Positions 1-6,768 of a stretch of DNA of 11,531 nucleotides are shown here, piece by piece. A program made the position numbers and the translations under genes. The notes below the pieces were generated by a model. That model worked only from the letters and a program-made list of their open reading frames with translations. It was not told the origin of the DNA and made no database searches. The DNA is from Bacteroidales bacterium (GTDB lineage: Bacteria; Bacteroidota; Bacteroidia; Bacteroidales; JAOZMU01), in contig JAOZMU010000056.1 in NCBI GenBank assembly GCA_029934165.1, positions 1 to 11,531 on the forward strand. The letters run 5' to 3'. Every line of letters starts with the position of its first letter. Position 1 is the first letter of the stretch.

Positions 1-48
1 TAAAACTAAATCAGGCGTAAGCAAAATTATTAATTTTCCATTACTTAG
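1..48 (-). repeat. Short interspersed repeat, copy A (cut by window edge)
   Basis: This segment matches 6721-6768 (copy C) at 47 of 48 positions. It is the inverted complement of 550-611 (copy B), apart from 14 extra bases in B. It probably extends left beyond the window, because copies B and C continue about 45 bases further on that side. It has no coding potential and ends about 50 bases before the yqeY start. Strand is given relative to copy B as +. Confidence 0.9.
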
Positions 49-64
49 ACCTTAACTATCAGTT

Positions 65-72
65 TAAATTTG
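65..72 (+). promoter_or_regulatory. Candidate Bacteroidota -7 box before yqeY
   Basis: TAAATTTG fits the Bacteroidota -7 consensus TAnnTTTG and lies 25 bases before the GTG start, a plausible spacing for a short leader. No clear TTG-type -33 element is seen at the expected distance upstream, so this is only a candidate. Confidence 0.35.
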
Positions 73-97
73 GTTCATTTACATAAAAAAACACAAC

Positions 98-547
98 GTG
101 AGTTTAATAGATAAAATTAACACCGAAATAAAAACCGCAATGAAAGCCAAACAAGCCGATAAGCTGATGGCATTGCGAGCAGTGAAAAGTGAATTGTTGT
201 TGGCAAAGACTGCCGATGGCGCAACAGGAGACATTGCTGAAACTACTGAATTAAAGATACTTACGAAACTTGTCAAGCAACGCAAAGATTCGGCAACGAT
301 TTATAAAGAACAAGGACGCGAAGATTTATACGAGAAAGAAGTTGCCGAAGCTGGTTATATAGAAGTTTTTTTGCCACAACAACTTAGTGATGAAGAGATT
401 GAAGCAGCGATAAAAGTAATAATTTCTCAAGTCGGTGCTACAAGCATGAAAGATATGGGGAAAGTTATGGGCTTGGCTTCTAAGCAAATGGCTGGCAAAG
501 CTGACGGAAAAACTATTTCGACAAAGGTTAGACAGATACTTGCATAA
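98..547 (+). CDS. yqeY: GatB/YqeY domain-containing protein
   Basis: A 149-residue cytosolic protein of the YqeY family, which is related to the C-terminal tail domain of GatB, the tRNA-dependent amidotransferase subunit. The precise role of free-standing YqeY is not settled. Recognition rests on the helical N-terminus with ALRAVKSELLLAK, the KLVKQRKDSATIYKEQGR segment (residues about 57-74), FLPQQLSDEEIEAAI, and the conserved tail DMGKVMGLASKQMAGKADGK. Length is normal for the family. The start is GTG at 98: an in-frame stop lies at 65-67, no ATG lies between, and the next in-frame Met (residue 15) would remove the first helix. The gene sits between two inverted copies of a repeat, with copy B beginning two bases after its TAA stop. 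It appears intact and unrelated in function to the minus-strand island. Confidence 0.93.
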   Translation: MSLIDKINTEIKTAMKAKQADKLMALRAVKSELLLAKTADGATGDIAETTELKILTKLVKQRKDSATIYKEQGREDLYEKEVAEAGYIEVFLPQQLSDEEIEAAIKVIISQVGATSMKDMGKVMGLASKQMAGKADGKTISTKVRQILA

Positions 548-549
548 AC

Positions 550-655
550 CTAAGTAATGGAAAATTAATAATTAATAATTAATAATTTTGCTTACGCCTG
601 ATTTAGTTTTAGTTAGGAATTTTAATGGATTACTTTATTAAATTCATTTTACTAA
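550..655 (+). repeat. Short interspersed repeat, copy B (MITE-like)
   Basis: About 106 bases. It aligns with the reverse complement of 6677-6768 with 4 substitutions and one 14-base length difference. The extra 14 bases are two additional units of ATTAATA, present three times at 564-584 but once in copies A and C. A 7-base inverted pair, AAGTAAT at 552-558 and ATTACTT at 629-635, lies near its ends, recalling a small non-autonomous palindromic element. It has no ORF of its own and starts two bases after the yqeY stop. Confidence 0.88.
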
Positions 656-894
656 TAAAAATATTATGAAGAAAATAGACAAACCTCCATAGTTAAGAGG
701 TATTATAAAGTTTTTTCCACATATTACAATGACCCGAATCATTGAAATATAGCTTATTATTTATTTTGCATAAGCTATATAAAATACGCTTGTTTCGATT
801 GATAGTAATTTGTGTAGAAACAAGAGATACTTTTTATAAAAAACATTTACAGTTTATTGAAAAATGAATAATTTTAACCTTAAATAATTATAAA
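656..894 (+). promoter_or_regulatory. Gene-free leader with consecutive inverted repeats
   Basis: There is no credible coding sequence between copy B and the T9SS gene. Four inverted repeats follow one another: ACCTC/GAGGT at 683-687/697-701; CAATGA/TCATTG at 727-732/739-744; a perfect 11-base pair ATATAGCTTAT/ATAAGCTATAT at 747-757/770-780; and a perfect 8-base pair CTTGTTTC/GAAACAAG at 789-796/817-824. The last three occupy less than 100 bases and do not overlap, so the transcript could fold into consecutive hairpins. They could be regulator sites, a structured 5' leader for the secreted protein, or a remnant of mobile DNA. I recognise no known riboswitch. No convincing TAnnTTTG box was found here. 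Confidence 0.5.
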
Positions 895-2451
895 ATGAAA
901 CAGATAAATATACTTTTTAAAGCAATTATGATATTATTCATCATAACAAGCTTGAACATCAACAGTTATGCTCAATTTGGTAATGAACTTGATTTTGACG
1001 GAGTAGATGATTACGTAAATACAACTCTGCCGTCCTTGTTTACGGATCTTGAAAACAACAATCTTACGGTAGAAGCCTTAGTTTCGATTTCAGAAACTTC
1101 CTTTTCACGAGTTTTATTTGCTCAACTAGACGATAATAATTTAGTTTCGTTAGCATCAATAGATAATCAATTAATATTTTACGTTGAAGTAAACGCCACA
1201 ACATACAGTAAAAAGGCAGAACAAATTCTAACACCCGGACAAAAATATCATTATGCGGCAAGTTATGATGCTACTACAAATGAAATAATAGTGTATATCG
1301 ACGGTGAAATTCAAACAACCGTTGGAATTGGAACTACTACTGCTACAATAGATAATGTAATGTCTATTGGTGGAAATTCGGCTGGATCACAGTGCCTTGA
1401 CGGAACAATTGACGAACTTAGAATCTGGTCGGATATTAGAACAGAAACTGAAATTTCTGATAATAAAGATAATGAATTAACCCTGCCGCAAAATGATTTG
1501 GTTGCATATTATAAATTCAACCAAGGGATAGCTAACGGTAATAACACTACAATTACTACATTATTTGATGAGTTGAACAATTTCGACGGAACTCTAAATA
1601 ATTTTGCTCTTACAGGAACAACTTCTAATTTTGTTTCCACATCCACATCGCCAATAATAACAACTCAGCCAACCAACCAATCAAATATTTGTGTAACCGA
1701 CAATGTCTCTTTTACAGTTGTTGCCGATGATACCGATACCTATCAATGGCAAGTTGATGAAGGCAGTGGTTTTGAAAATATTGAAAACGGCAGTGTTTAT
1801 ACTAATGTTACAACATCAACTTTAGATATTAGCGGTGTAACCCTTGATATGAATAACTATCAGTACCGTTGCTATTTAACAAATGCAATCGGTAATACTA
1901 CGAGCGATGCGGCGGTTTTAACACTTGATTCTGAAAACCCTGTAATTACTTGCATAGAAAACCAAACTATACAATTAGAAGATGGGGAAACAATTTACAC
2001 AGTTTCGGGAACAGAGTTTGACCCAACCCAAAGCAGTGATAATTGTGATTTTACTACCAGCAATGATTTTAATAATGAAGCTACTTTGGATGGTGCAGAA
2101 CTTCCAATTGGAACAACAACAGTAGAATGGACAATTACCGATAATGCCAACAATTCAGCGACTTGCAGCTTCGACATTCAGGTAGATGCTGCTGTTAATG
2201 GAATTGAAGCATTACTTCAAAACGGAATTTCAATTTATCCAAACCCTACAAATGGAAAATTAAATTTTGAATTCACTAAAGATATTTTTCAAAAAATATC
2301 ACTTTTTGACATAACGGGTAAAACAATAATCGAAAAAACAGAAGTTAGTCAAAATACATCAATTGATTTATCAGGTTTTGAAACAGGTATTTATATTATT
2401 AAACTTCAAACTGATAACAAAATATTAACAACCAAAATAATGAAAGAATAA
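895..2451 (+). CDS. Secreted LamG/Ig-like protein with T9SS sorting domain
   Basis: A 518-residue exported protein. Residues 1-26 form a signal peptide (KQ at the start, hydrophobic ILFIITSL core, cleavage likely after SYA, leaving Gln27). Residues about 28-235 are a LamG/concanavalin-like jelly roll (ELDFDGVDDYV, HYAASYD, IIVYIDGE, DGTIDELRIWSD, VAYYKFNQG), a fold that often binds glycans. Residues about 252-344 are an Ig-like module with YQWQVDEGSGF and YQYRCYLTN and paired cysteines. Residues about 346-430 resemble a HYR module (CIENQTIQLEDG, GTTTVEWTITDNANNSATC). Residues about 440-518 are a type A T9SS sorting domain (ISIYPNPTNGKLNFEF, LFDITGK, GIYIIKLQT, ending KIMKE). It is probably secreted or surface-attached, with unknown ligand. 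It stands alone, convergent with the minus-strand island. The A-rich stretch before ATG is usual for the phylum. Confidence 0.9.
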   Translation: MKQINILFKAIMILFIITSLNINSYAQFGNELDFDGVDDYVNTTLPSLFTDLENNNLTVEALVSISETSFSRVLFAQLDDNNLVSLASIDNQLIFYVEVNATTYSKKAEQILTPGQKYHYAASYDATTNEIIVYIDGEIQTTVGIGTTTATIDNVMSIGGNSAGSQCLDGTIDELRIWSDIRTETEISDNKDNELTLPQNDLVAYYKFNQGIANGNNTTITTLFDELNNFDGTLNNFALTGTTSNFVSTSTSPIITTQPTNQSNICVTDNVSFTVVADDTDTYQWQVDEGSGFENIENGSVYTNVTTSTLDISGVTLDMNNYQYRCYLTNAIGNTTSDAAVLTLDSENPVITCIENQTIQLEDGETIYTVSGTEFDPTQSSDNCDFTTSNDFNNEATLDGAELPIGTTTVEWTITDNANNSATCSFDIQVDAAVNGIEALLQNGISIYPNPTNGKLNFEFTKDIFQKISLFDITGKTIIEKTEVSQNTSIDLSGFETGIYIIKLQTDNKILTTKIMKE

Positions 2452-2506
2452 CTGAAATAGTGTAAAACGCATTTCGCACTAAATCTCTTTAGCAAACCTT
2501 AAATAA

Positions 2507-2567
2507 TACTAAACCGCTTTTATAGTTTTATTTGTTCTTTAATAAATTTTATTAAAGCGGTTTAGTA
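2507..2567. terminator. Inverted repeat between convergent genes, candidate bidirectional terminator
   Basis: TACTAAACCGCTTT (2507-2520) and its perfect complement (2554-2567) form a 14-base stem around a 33-base loop. A second perfect palindrome, CTTTAATAAA/TTTATTAAAG (2537-2546/2548-2557), overlaps the right arm, so the two stems exclude each other. The structure lies where the + strand T9SS gene and the minus-strand operon converge, and its right arm contains the last codons and stop of the HNH gene. A terminator is the simplest reading, but the long loop is not typical of a factor-independent one. Confidence 0.5.
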
Positions 2568-3118
2568 AGTCTTCGTTCGGCATATTTCATATAACAAAAA
2601 TAAACTTTACACTTTTCTATTTTTAAAAGTGTAAACAAAATATGAAACATGCCAAAATTTTCTAACGTTTTGCCTATCTCTTCCTGTCTTGCCGTTGGTG
2701 TTCTGTGGCTTTTTTTCACAGTTGTTATTCCGTTATAAATATAATTTAAAAAACTGACTGTATTTTTTGCTTTTTGCTCTGTTGATGTTGTCGAAACTTT
2801 AATAATTCCGTTGTCGTATTTCAAATTTATCAGACTTTCAACTTTATCTTTGCAACAATTTAAAATATCATTTTCTTGTCTGACTTTTTTCGGACGTTTT
2901 TTATTGCACTTTTGGCATATACAAAACAAATTATCCCAGTTGTTTGTTAAATTTTTGTTCTCACCTTTGGGTTTAAAATGGTCAATTTCAAAATCTCTGT
3001 CATATTTTTCGCAAATATAGCATAGATGATAGAAATCTTTTCCGATAGCTTCTTTAATATCAGCGTCTTTGTAACTGAAGTTAATTCTTGGTTGCTTGCT
3101 TCTTTTTATTTCTATCAT
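2552..3118 (-). CDS. HNH endonuclease, PtuB-like (Septu-type)
   Basis: A 188-residue HNH nuclease. The zinc-binding HNH core lies at residues 33-74: C33-x2-C36, IDHF with D46-H47 as the catalytic region, WDNL with N63, and C68-x2-C71-N72. The IYNG motif near 127-130 fits the helical part after the core in PtuB-like proteins. In Septu systems, PtuB is the DNA-cleaving subunit in complex with the PtuA ATPase. The ATG overlaps the TGA of the upstream ATPase frame (3115-3118, ATGA), implying translational coupling and a shared complex. Odd point: the last 30-40 residues (from about FGMFHILF onward) are encoded by a large imperfect palindrome and the tail by a second inverted repeat, so this C-terminus may be acquired rather than native. 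HNH assignment is firm; the Septu label comes from the gene pair. Confidence 0.8.
   Translation of the reverse strand: MIEIKRSKQPRINFSYKDADIKEAIGKDFYHLCYICEKYDRDFEIDHFKPKGENKNLTNNWDNLFCICQKCNKKRPKKVRQENDILNCCKDKVESLINLKYDNGIIKVSTTSTEQKAKNTVSFLNYIYNGITTVKKSHRTPTARQEEIGKTLENFGMFHILFTLLKIEKCKVYFCYMKYAERRLTKPL
2579..2653. repeat. Compound palindrome inside the 3' end of the HNH gene
   Basis: The outer arms GGCATATTTCATAT (2579-2592) and ATATGAAACATGCC (2640-2653) pair at 13 of 14 positions. Inside them TTTACACTTTT (2606-2616) and AAAAGTGTAAA (2625-2635) form a perfect 11-base stem with an 8-base loop. The whole 75-base element could fold as a long hairpin in DNA or RNA, and it is translated as the C-terminal part of the HNH protein. 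It could be a small mobile palindromic element, a transcript-stabilising hairpin or a recombination site. Confidence 0.7.
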
Positions 3119-3405
3119 TCGTACAAATATTTTTGGCTTTCACGGAATTTGATTAAATGCTCGTCCGACAGCAAATACGGGATAAGTTTATTTAACTTTA
3201 CTTCAAGTTCTGCAACTCTAATCTCTTCTTCTTCGCTCAAATCGTCATTTCTATATTTTTTTATAAGTTGCTCAAACTCTTTTAATTCGACTTTTGCTTC
3301 TTCAACATCAGAAAGGTCTTTGCCAAAATAGTTTTCGTTTATTTTATCTGGCGAAAGCTCCGACAAATTTGTCAATCTTACCCTCTTCTCCAAATCATAA
3401 ATCAC
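3115..3405 (-). pseudogene. C-terminal remainder of the PtuA-like ATPase beyond an in-frame TAA
   Basis: This 96-codon stretch is in exactly the same frame as the TPR-ATPase upstream. The frame reads ILSSL, TAA (3412-3414), N, T, then VIYDLEKRVRL and a helical region with ELKEFEQLIKKY and SEEEEIRVAELEVKLNKL. PtuA-type ATPases normally continue from the H-loop motif HSPFILSS into a segment of this kind, so this is the missing C-terminus of the same protein, not a separate gene. A GTG at 3405-3403 could in principle restart translation. The frame ends with TGA overlapping the ATG of the HNH gene. If the TAA is real, the piece is translated only by readthrough or restart; without the TAA the protein would be 714 residues. 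Confidence 0.8.
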
Positions 3406-3411
3406 CGTATT

Positions 3412-5259
3412 TTACAAACTCGACAAAATAAATGGCGAATGTGTGTTTACGATAAACTGCACACGTGGAAAAATTTTGGTGAGAATTGGTAAAATTTGTT
3501 TTTGCATTTTCAGGTGTAAATGTGCTTCTGGTTCGTCTATAAGTACAAGACCTTCAATGTTGTAGCTTGTTATGGTTTTGTTTTGCATACGCAACATAAG
3601 TTCTGCCACTATGCTAAAAATAGACTCAAAACCATCTGCAAGTTGCTCAAAAGTAAATGGCTCTAAAGGTGGTTTGGGGGTGAGTTTGAAATAATAGTTT
3701 GGTTTAGTTTCCAAACTAACTTTTTCAATTCGTGGGTCAATGGTTTTGATAAGTTGCTCAAAATTTTCTTTCCAACGATTAAGCATATTTACTTTGTCGT
3801 TGTCGTTTTCCATTGCCGCTAATGCCGCCTGAACATATTGATTTACAGCAAATTTCAGAAAAATATCTTTTTTGTAGAACGTTTTTCCGTTCTCTTTTAT
3901 TGGTTGATAAGTCTCTAAACTAACATTATCAACACTCTCAATTCCGTGGAGTTTTAATTCTCGCCGAGCATCGAAATGCGCAATTATAAATTCACCAGTC
4001 CGATATTTATAATAAAATTTATTAGCATCAGGAACAAAACTAATTAAATCGGGATTTTCGGAATCAATATTTTTCTCAAAACCTTTTATTAGAGCTTTTT
4101 CTGGTTCTGTTTCAGTTATTTTTTGAAGATAATCGCATAATCTGTCCATCAAAACAGTTTTTCCGCAACCATTTTCTCCCGTAATGAGCAAATGCGTAAC
4201 TTCTTTCGAATCAATTTTAATTTCAACATCTCTAAGATGAAGGACTTTTTTTGCATTTATGCCATTGATTAAAACTGGTTCATTTCCAGTAAGTGCCATC
4301 AGTCCTTTTCTTGCACCATCACTTAAATCTTTGTTTTTGCTTAATTCTATTGCCTTGTCAAAATGATATAGAGCTTTTTTTGTGTCGTCGAAATGGTTAG
4401 CAAGAAGAATTGCATAATTTATATGCGCCTCTGCTAAATTTGGACTTATTTCAATCGCCTTTTCATAATATCCTTTTGCTTTTTCATGTTCTTGAAAATG
4501 ACCTGTTAGTAAAAGGGCGTAATTGTTATATGCCAATGAAAAATTTGGGTTTATATCAATCGCCCTTTCGTAATATTCTTTTGCTTTTTCATATTCATTA
4601 AAGTGATTTTTTAAAAGTTTTGCGTAATTGTAAAAAGAGTTTGCATTGTTTGGATTTATTTCGCTTGCCTTTTCGTAATATTCTTTTGCTTTATTGTATT
4701 CTTGAAAATGGGTTGCTAAAAGCATTGCAAAATTATAATGGGTGTCATGGTCGTTGGGGCTTAGTTTAATTGCTTTCTCATAAAGCTCCATTGCTTCTTT
4801 GTATTCTTGAAAATGGTCAGTTAAAATGTTGGCGTAATTATTACAGCCACCCGCATAGTTTTCTTTATCTTTTTTATCATGCTTGGCTAAAAACAGTTCA
4901 TAATACTTTTTTGCATCATCATAATATTTTATTCTCTCATAGCTCAAAGCAATAATCCCGTAAATACTTGTTTGCTTCGGATGTCTTTTTAATAAATCTT
5001 TGAGCTTTTCGATTTTCTCAAGGCTTTGAGGCATTTTATCAATTTCTTTAGCCTCAACATTAAAAGAAACATTTATCTGCTTCTCTTTCACAGGCACTTT
5101 CCCCTTTGCCTCTTTGCTCAACTTGTTGTATTTTACGCTTTTTTTCCTATCCTTTTTCTTATGATAAATCCTCGCAATTTCGCGATACGTTTCTGCAAGT
5201 TTTGCAAAATCTTGATTTTGTTGTTCGGCTTTTTTCAGAAGTTGTTCCAGAGTTCGCAT
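3412..5259 (-). CDS. TPR repeat + PtuA-like AAA/ABC-type ATPase (stops early at in-frame TAA)
   Basis: 615 residues to the TAA. Residues 1-60 are a helical N-terminal module (QDFAKLAETYREIARIYHKKKDRKK) shared with the two upstream TPR proteins. Residues about 97-307 contain about six TPR units; the central ones have a 35-residue period (NYALLLTGHFQEHEKAKGYY type). Residues about 330-615 are an SMC/ABC-like ATPase: Walker A GENGCGKT at 361-368, a signature-like LADGFES at 540-546, Walker B LVLIDEPEAHLH at 571-582, and the H-loop NTHSPF at 605-610. PtuA of Septu has this ATPase fold and partners an HNH nuclease, which is encoded next. The TPR front end is an addition relative to the minimal PtuA I know. 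The start ATG lies 24 bases after the stop of the preceding TPR gene. The TAA removes only the region after the H-loop, so all core ATPase motifs remain. Confidence 0.82.
   Translation of the reverse strand: MRTLEQLLKKAEQQNQDFAKLAETYREIARIYHKKKDRKKSVKYNKLSKEAKGKVPVKEKQINVSFNVEAKEIDKMPQSLEKIEKLKDLLKRHPKQTSIYGIIALSYERIKYYDDAKKYYELFLAKHDKKDKENYAGGCNNYANILTDHFQEYKEAMELYEKAIKLSPNDHDTHYNFAMLLATHFQEYNKAKEYYEKASEINPNNANSFYNYAKLLKNHFNEYEKAKEYYERAIDINPNFSLAYNNYALLLTGHFQEHEKAKGYYEKAIEISPNLAEAHINYAILLANHFDDTKKALYHFDKAIELSKNKDLSDGARKGLMALTGNEPVLINGINAKKVLHLRDVEIKIDSKEVTHLLITGENGCGKTVLMDRLCDYLQKITETEPEKALIKGFEKNIDSENPDLISFVPDANKFYYKYRTGEFIIAHFDARRELKLHGIESVDNVSLETYQPIKENGKTFYKKDIFLKFAVNQYVQAALAAMENDNDKVNMLNRWKENFEQLIKTIDPRIEKVSLETKPNYYFKLTPKPPLEPFTFEQLADGFESIFSIVAELMLRMQNKTITSYNIEGLVLIDEPEAHLHLKMQKQILPILTKIFPRVQFIVNTHSPFILSSL
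4339..4845 (-). repeat. Tandem 105-base TPR-coding repeats in the TPR-ATPase
   Basis: About five consecutive units of 35 codons (105 bases) encode HFQEY-x-KAKEYYEKAIEI-type sequences at residues about 139-307. The unit is one residue longer than a canonical 34-residue TPR. On the + strand the recurring marker is cttgaaaatg followed by TAAAAG-like bases. High DNA similarity between units suggests expansion or loss by slippage or recombination. Confidence 0.75.
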
Positions 5260-5283
5260 GGTGCTTTTTATTTATGATAAATT

Positions 5284-6600
5284 TTATTTTTTTAATTCTT
5301 CAGGAAAATGTCGCTTTAGAAACCTCCTGTAAGTTCTGTTATACCAGTAGTTTTCTGGGTTTGAAACTGTTGCATACATATAACTTTCTTTTGCTTTCTC
5401 ATATTCTTTTTGAGATTCTAAGTACTCTGCATAAGAGAAATAAGTCACGCTTATTGTATCCTTTAAAGAAAGTCGTATCGCATTTTCATAACTCAAAATC
5501 ACTGAGTCGTGTTCATTTAGTTTTTCTAATATTTTAGCATAAAGTAAATAATATTCTGCATCGTTTTGGTCTAACTCTATAGCTCTTTCAGCAATTTGTT
5601 TTGCTCGTTGATACTCCTTACGAAACAGAAGTAAATAATTGGCAAAATAATAGTGATAATTTGAATTAGTGGGAGCTAGCAAAATAGCACTTTCATAATA
5701 GTCTATTGCTTTAATTATTCTAAAAAAAGTTTTAGTGTCTAATACTCTGGCATAGGAGAAGTTATATTCTGCGCTATTAGGTTCTAACTCGACTGCTTTT
5801 TTGAAAAGTTTTATAGCCTTTCTCGTTTTTTTGAGACTTAAAAGACAAAATAGTGCATAAGAAAAACAAACATAAGCATTATTTGGCTCAAATTTAATTG
5901 CTTTCTCATAATACATTTTTGCAGTTTTAATATCCGAAAAATGCGAATGTAAAAGTTTTGCATAGTCAATAATTATTTCACAGTTATAATGCTGTGCCAT
6001 AGCTTCTTCAAGATATTTTTTAGCACTATCATAATCTTCTAATTTAACATACAAAATAGCACAGTTAGCATAAGTATGTGCAATGATTTCTTTATCATCG
6101 CTAGAATTTGCTTCAAGGTAAAGGTTGTAATATTCGATTGCTTTTTCAGGCTCACCTATTTCACTGTATATATCACCTATACTATGATAAATTTTATCTG
6201 TATTTTTCGGGTTATTACGAAGCTCTTTTTTTAATAGTTTAATTTTTTCTAAATCAGGCACAATGTCCGATTCAAAAAAATCTTCTTCCAAAATAACAAG
6301 TTCTTTTTCATTATTTTCGTCCCCATACGTAACCAGCGAAAATCCATCGTCATCAAGTTGCCTTATTATACCATCGTTTGTGTTGTCCACTTTTTGCGAA
6401 ACATTTATTTGCGGCTCTTTTTTAGGTACTTTCGCTCTTGCTTTCCGGCTCAACTTATTGTATTTCACGCATTTTTTCCTATCCTTTTTCTTATGGTAAA
6501 TCTTCGCAATCTCGCGATATGTTTTCGCAAGTTTTGCAAAATCTTGATTTTCTTCAAGTTCTTGGGTTTGGATTAGAAGTTGGTCTATATCGTTGGTCAT
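5284..6600 (-). CDS. TPR repeat protein (TPR2)
   Basis: A 438-residue soluble TPR protein with no catalytic domain visible. Residues 1-44 are identical to the start of the other TPR protein except K33 for R. Residues 60-115 form an acidic, low-similarity linker (QLDDDGFSLV, ILEEDFFESD). From about 135 to 425 run roughly eight TPR helix pairs (AIEYYNLYLEAN, SAKKYLEEAM, TAKMYYEKAIKFEPNN, KAIKLFKKAVELEPNS, AIDYYESAILLAP, RAKQIAERAIELDQND and others). It ends RHFPEELKK with TAA. These units are more diverged than those in its neighbours. TPR arrays bind peptides or proteins, so here it may be a partner, sensor or regulator of the ATPase-nuclease pair directly downstream (24-base gap); that role is inferred from position. 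Repeat copy C and two small palindromes occupy the gap upstream, so it may have its own promoter. Confidence 0.85.
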   Translation of the reverse strand: MTNDIDQLLIQTQELEENQDFAKLAKTYREIAKIYHKKKDRKKCVKYNKLSRKARAKVPKKEPQINVSQKVDNTNDGIIRQLDDDGFSLVTYGDENNEKELVILEEDFFESDIVPDLEKIKLLKKELRNNPKNTDKIYHSIGDIYSEIGEPEKAIEYYNLYLEANSSDDKEIIAHTYANCAILYVKLEDYDSAKKYLEEAMAQHYNCEIIIDYAKLLHSHFSDIKTAKMYYEKAIKFEPNNAYVCFSYALFCLLSLKKTRKAIKLFKKAVELEPNSAEYNFSYARVLDTKTFFRIIKAIDYYESAILLAPTNSNYHYYFANYLLLFRKEYQRAKQIAERAIELDQNDAEYYLLYAKILEKLNEHDSVILSYENAIRLSLKDTISVTYFSYAEYLESQKEYEKAKESYMYATVSNPENYWYNRTYRRFLKRHFPEELKK

Positions 6601-6604
6601 CTTT
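6473..6604 (-). repeat. 132-base direct repeat, copy 1 (5' end of TPR2)
   Basis: This stretch matches 7543-7674 with only two substitutions. It covers the first 43-44 codons of TPR2 plus a few leader bases. Similarity drops abruptly at codon 43, which points to recent duplication or gene conversion. A more diverged version starts the TPR-ATPase gene (about 5140-5218). Confidence 0.93.
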
Positions 6605-6646
6605 GTTTTATATTAAAATTGTTTTTTTTTACTGAACTGTTATCAA

Positions 6647-6674
6647 AACTTTTGAAAAGTTAAGTTTTAAACTT
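6647..6674. promoter_or_regulatory. Two adjacent small palindromes upstream of TPR2
   Basis: AACTTTT-G-AAAAGTT (6647-6661) is followed directly by AAGTTT-T-AAACTT (6662-6674). Both are perfect around a single centre base and share an AAGTT-type half-site. They lie about 50-75 bases before the TPR2 start, between it and repeat copy C, where an operator might be expected. No clear promoter boxes accompany them, and AT-rich chance palindromes are possible. Confidence 0.35.
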
Positions 6675-6676
6675 TC

Positions 6677-6768
6677 TTAATAAAATGAATTTAATAAAGT
6701 AAGCCATTAAAATTCCTACCTAAAACTAAATCAGGCGTAAGCAAAATTATTAATTTTCCATTACTAAG
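6677..6768 (-). repeat. Short interspersed repeat, copy C, joined to the end of TPR1
   Basis: This 92-base element is the inverted equivalent of copy B (550-655; 4 substitutions, one ATTAATA unit instead of three). Its 6721-6768 part matches copy A at 47 of 48 positions. It overlaps the 3' end of TPR1: the last five codons (L-V-M-E-N) and the TAA stop are read from repeat sequence. Copies B and C are inverted relative to each other and enclose about 6 kb. Confidence 0.9.

Noticed and set aside
2571..2670. Possible integron attC site, because a long imperfect palindrome near TCTAACG lies at a gene end
   Set aside because: The outer bases read CGTT...AACG rather than the AAC...GTT arrangement of attC core sites, only one such element is seen, and no integron integrase is present in the window.
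3115..3405. Independent small gene between the ATPase and HNH genes
   Set aside because: It is in the same frame as the ATPase, separated by one stop and two codons, and reads as the expected C-terminus of that ATPase.
4339..4845. CRISPR-like array because of evenly spaced similar segments
   Set aside because: The repeated segments are contiguous 105-base coding units of TPRs with gradual divergence, without separate unique spacers.
5026..5537. Plus-strand open frames opposite the TPR genes with Phe/Leu/Ser-rich products
   Set aside because: They are the complements of Lys/Glu-rich TPR coding sequence, low in complexity and without homologous features, so they are shadows.
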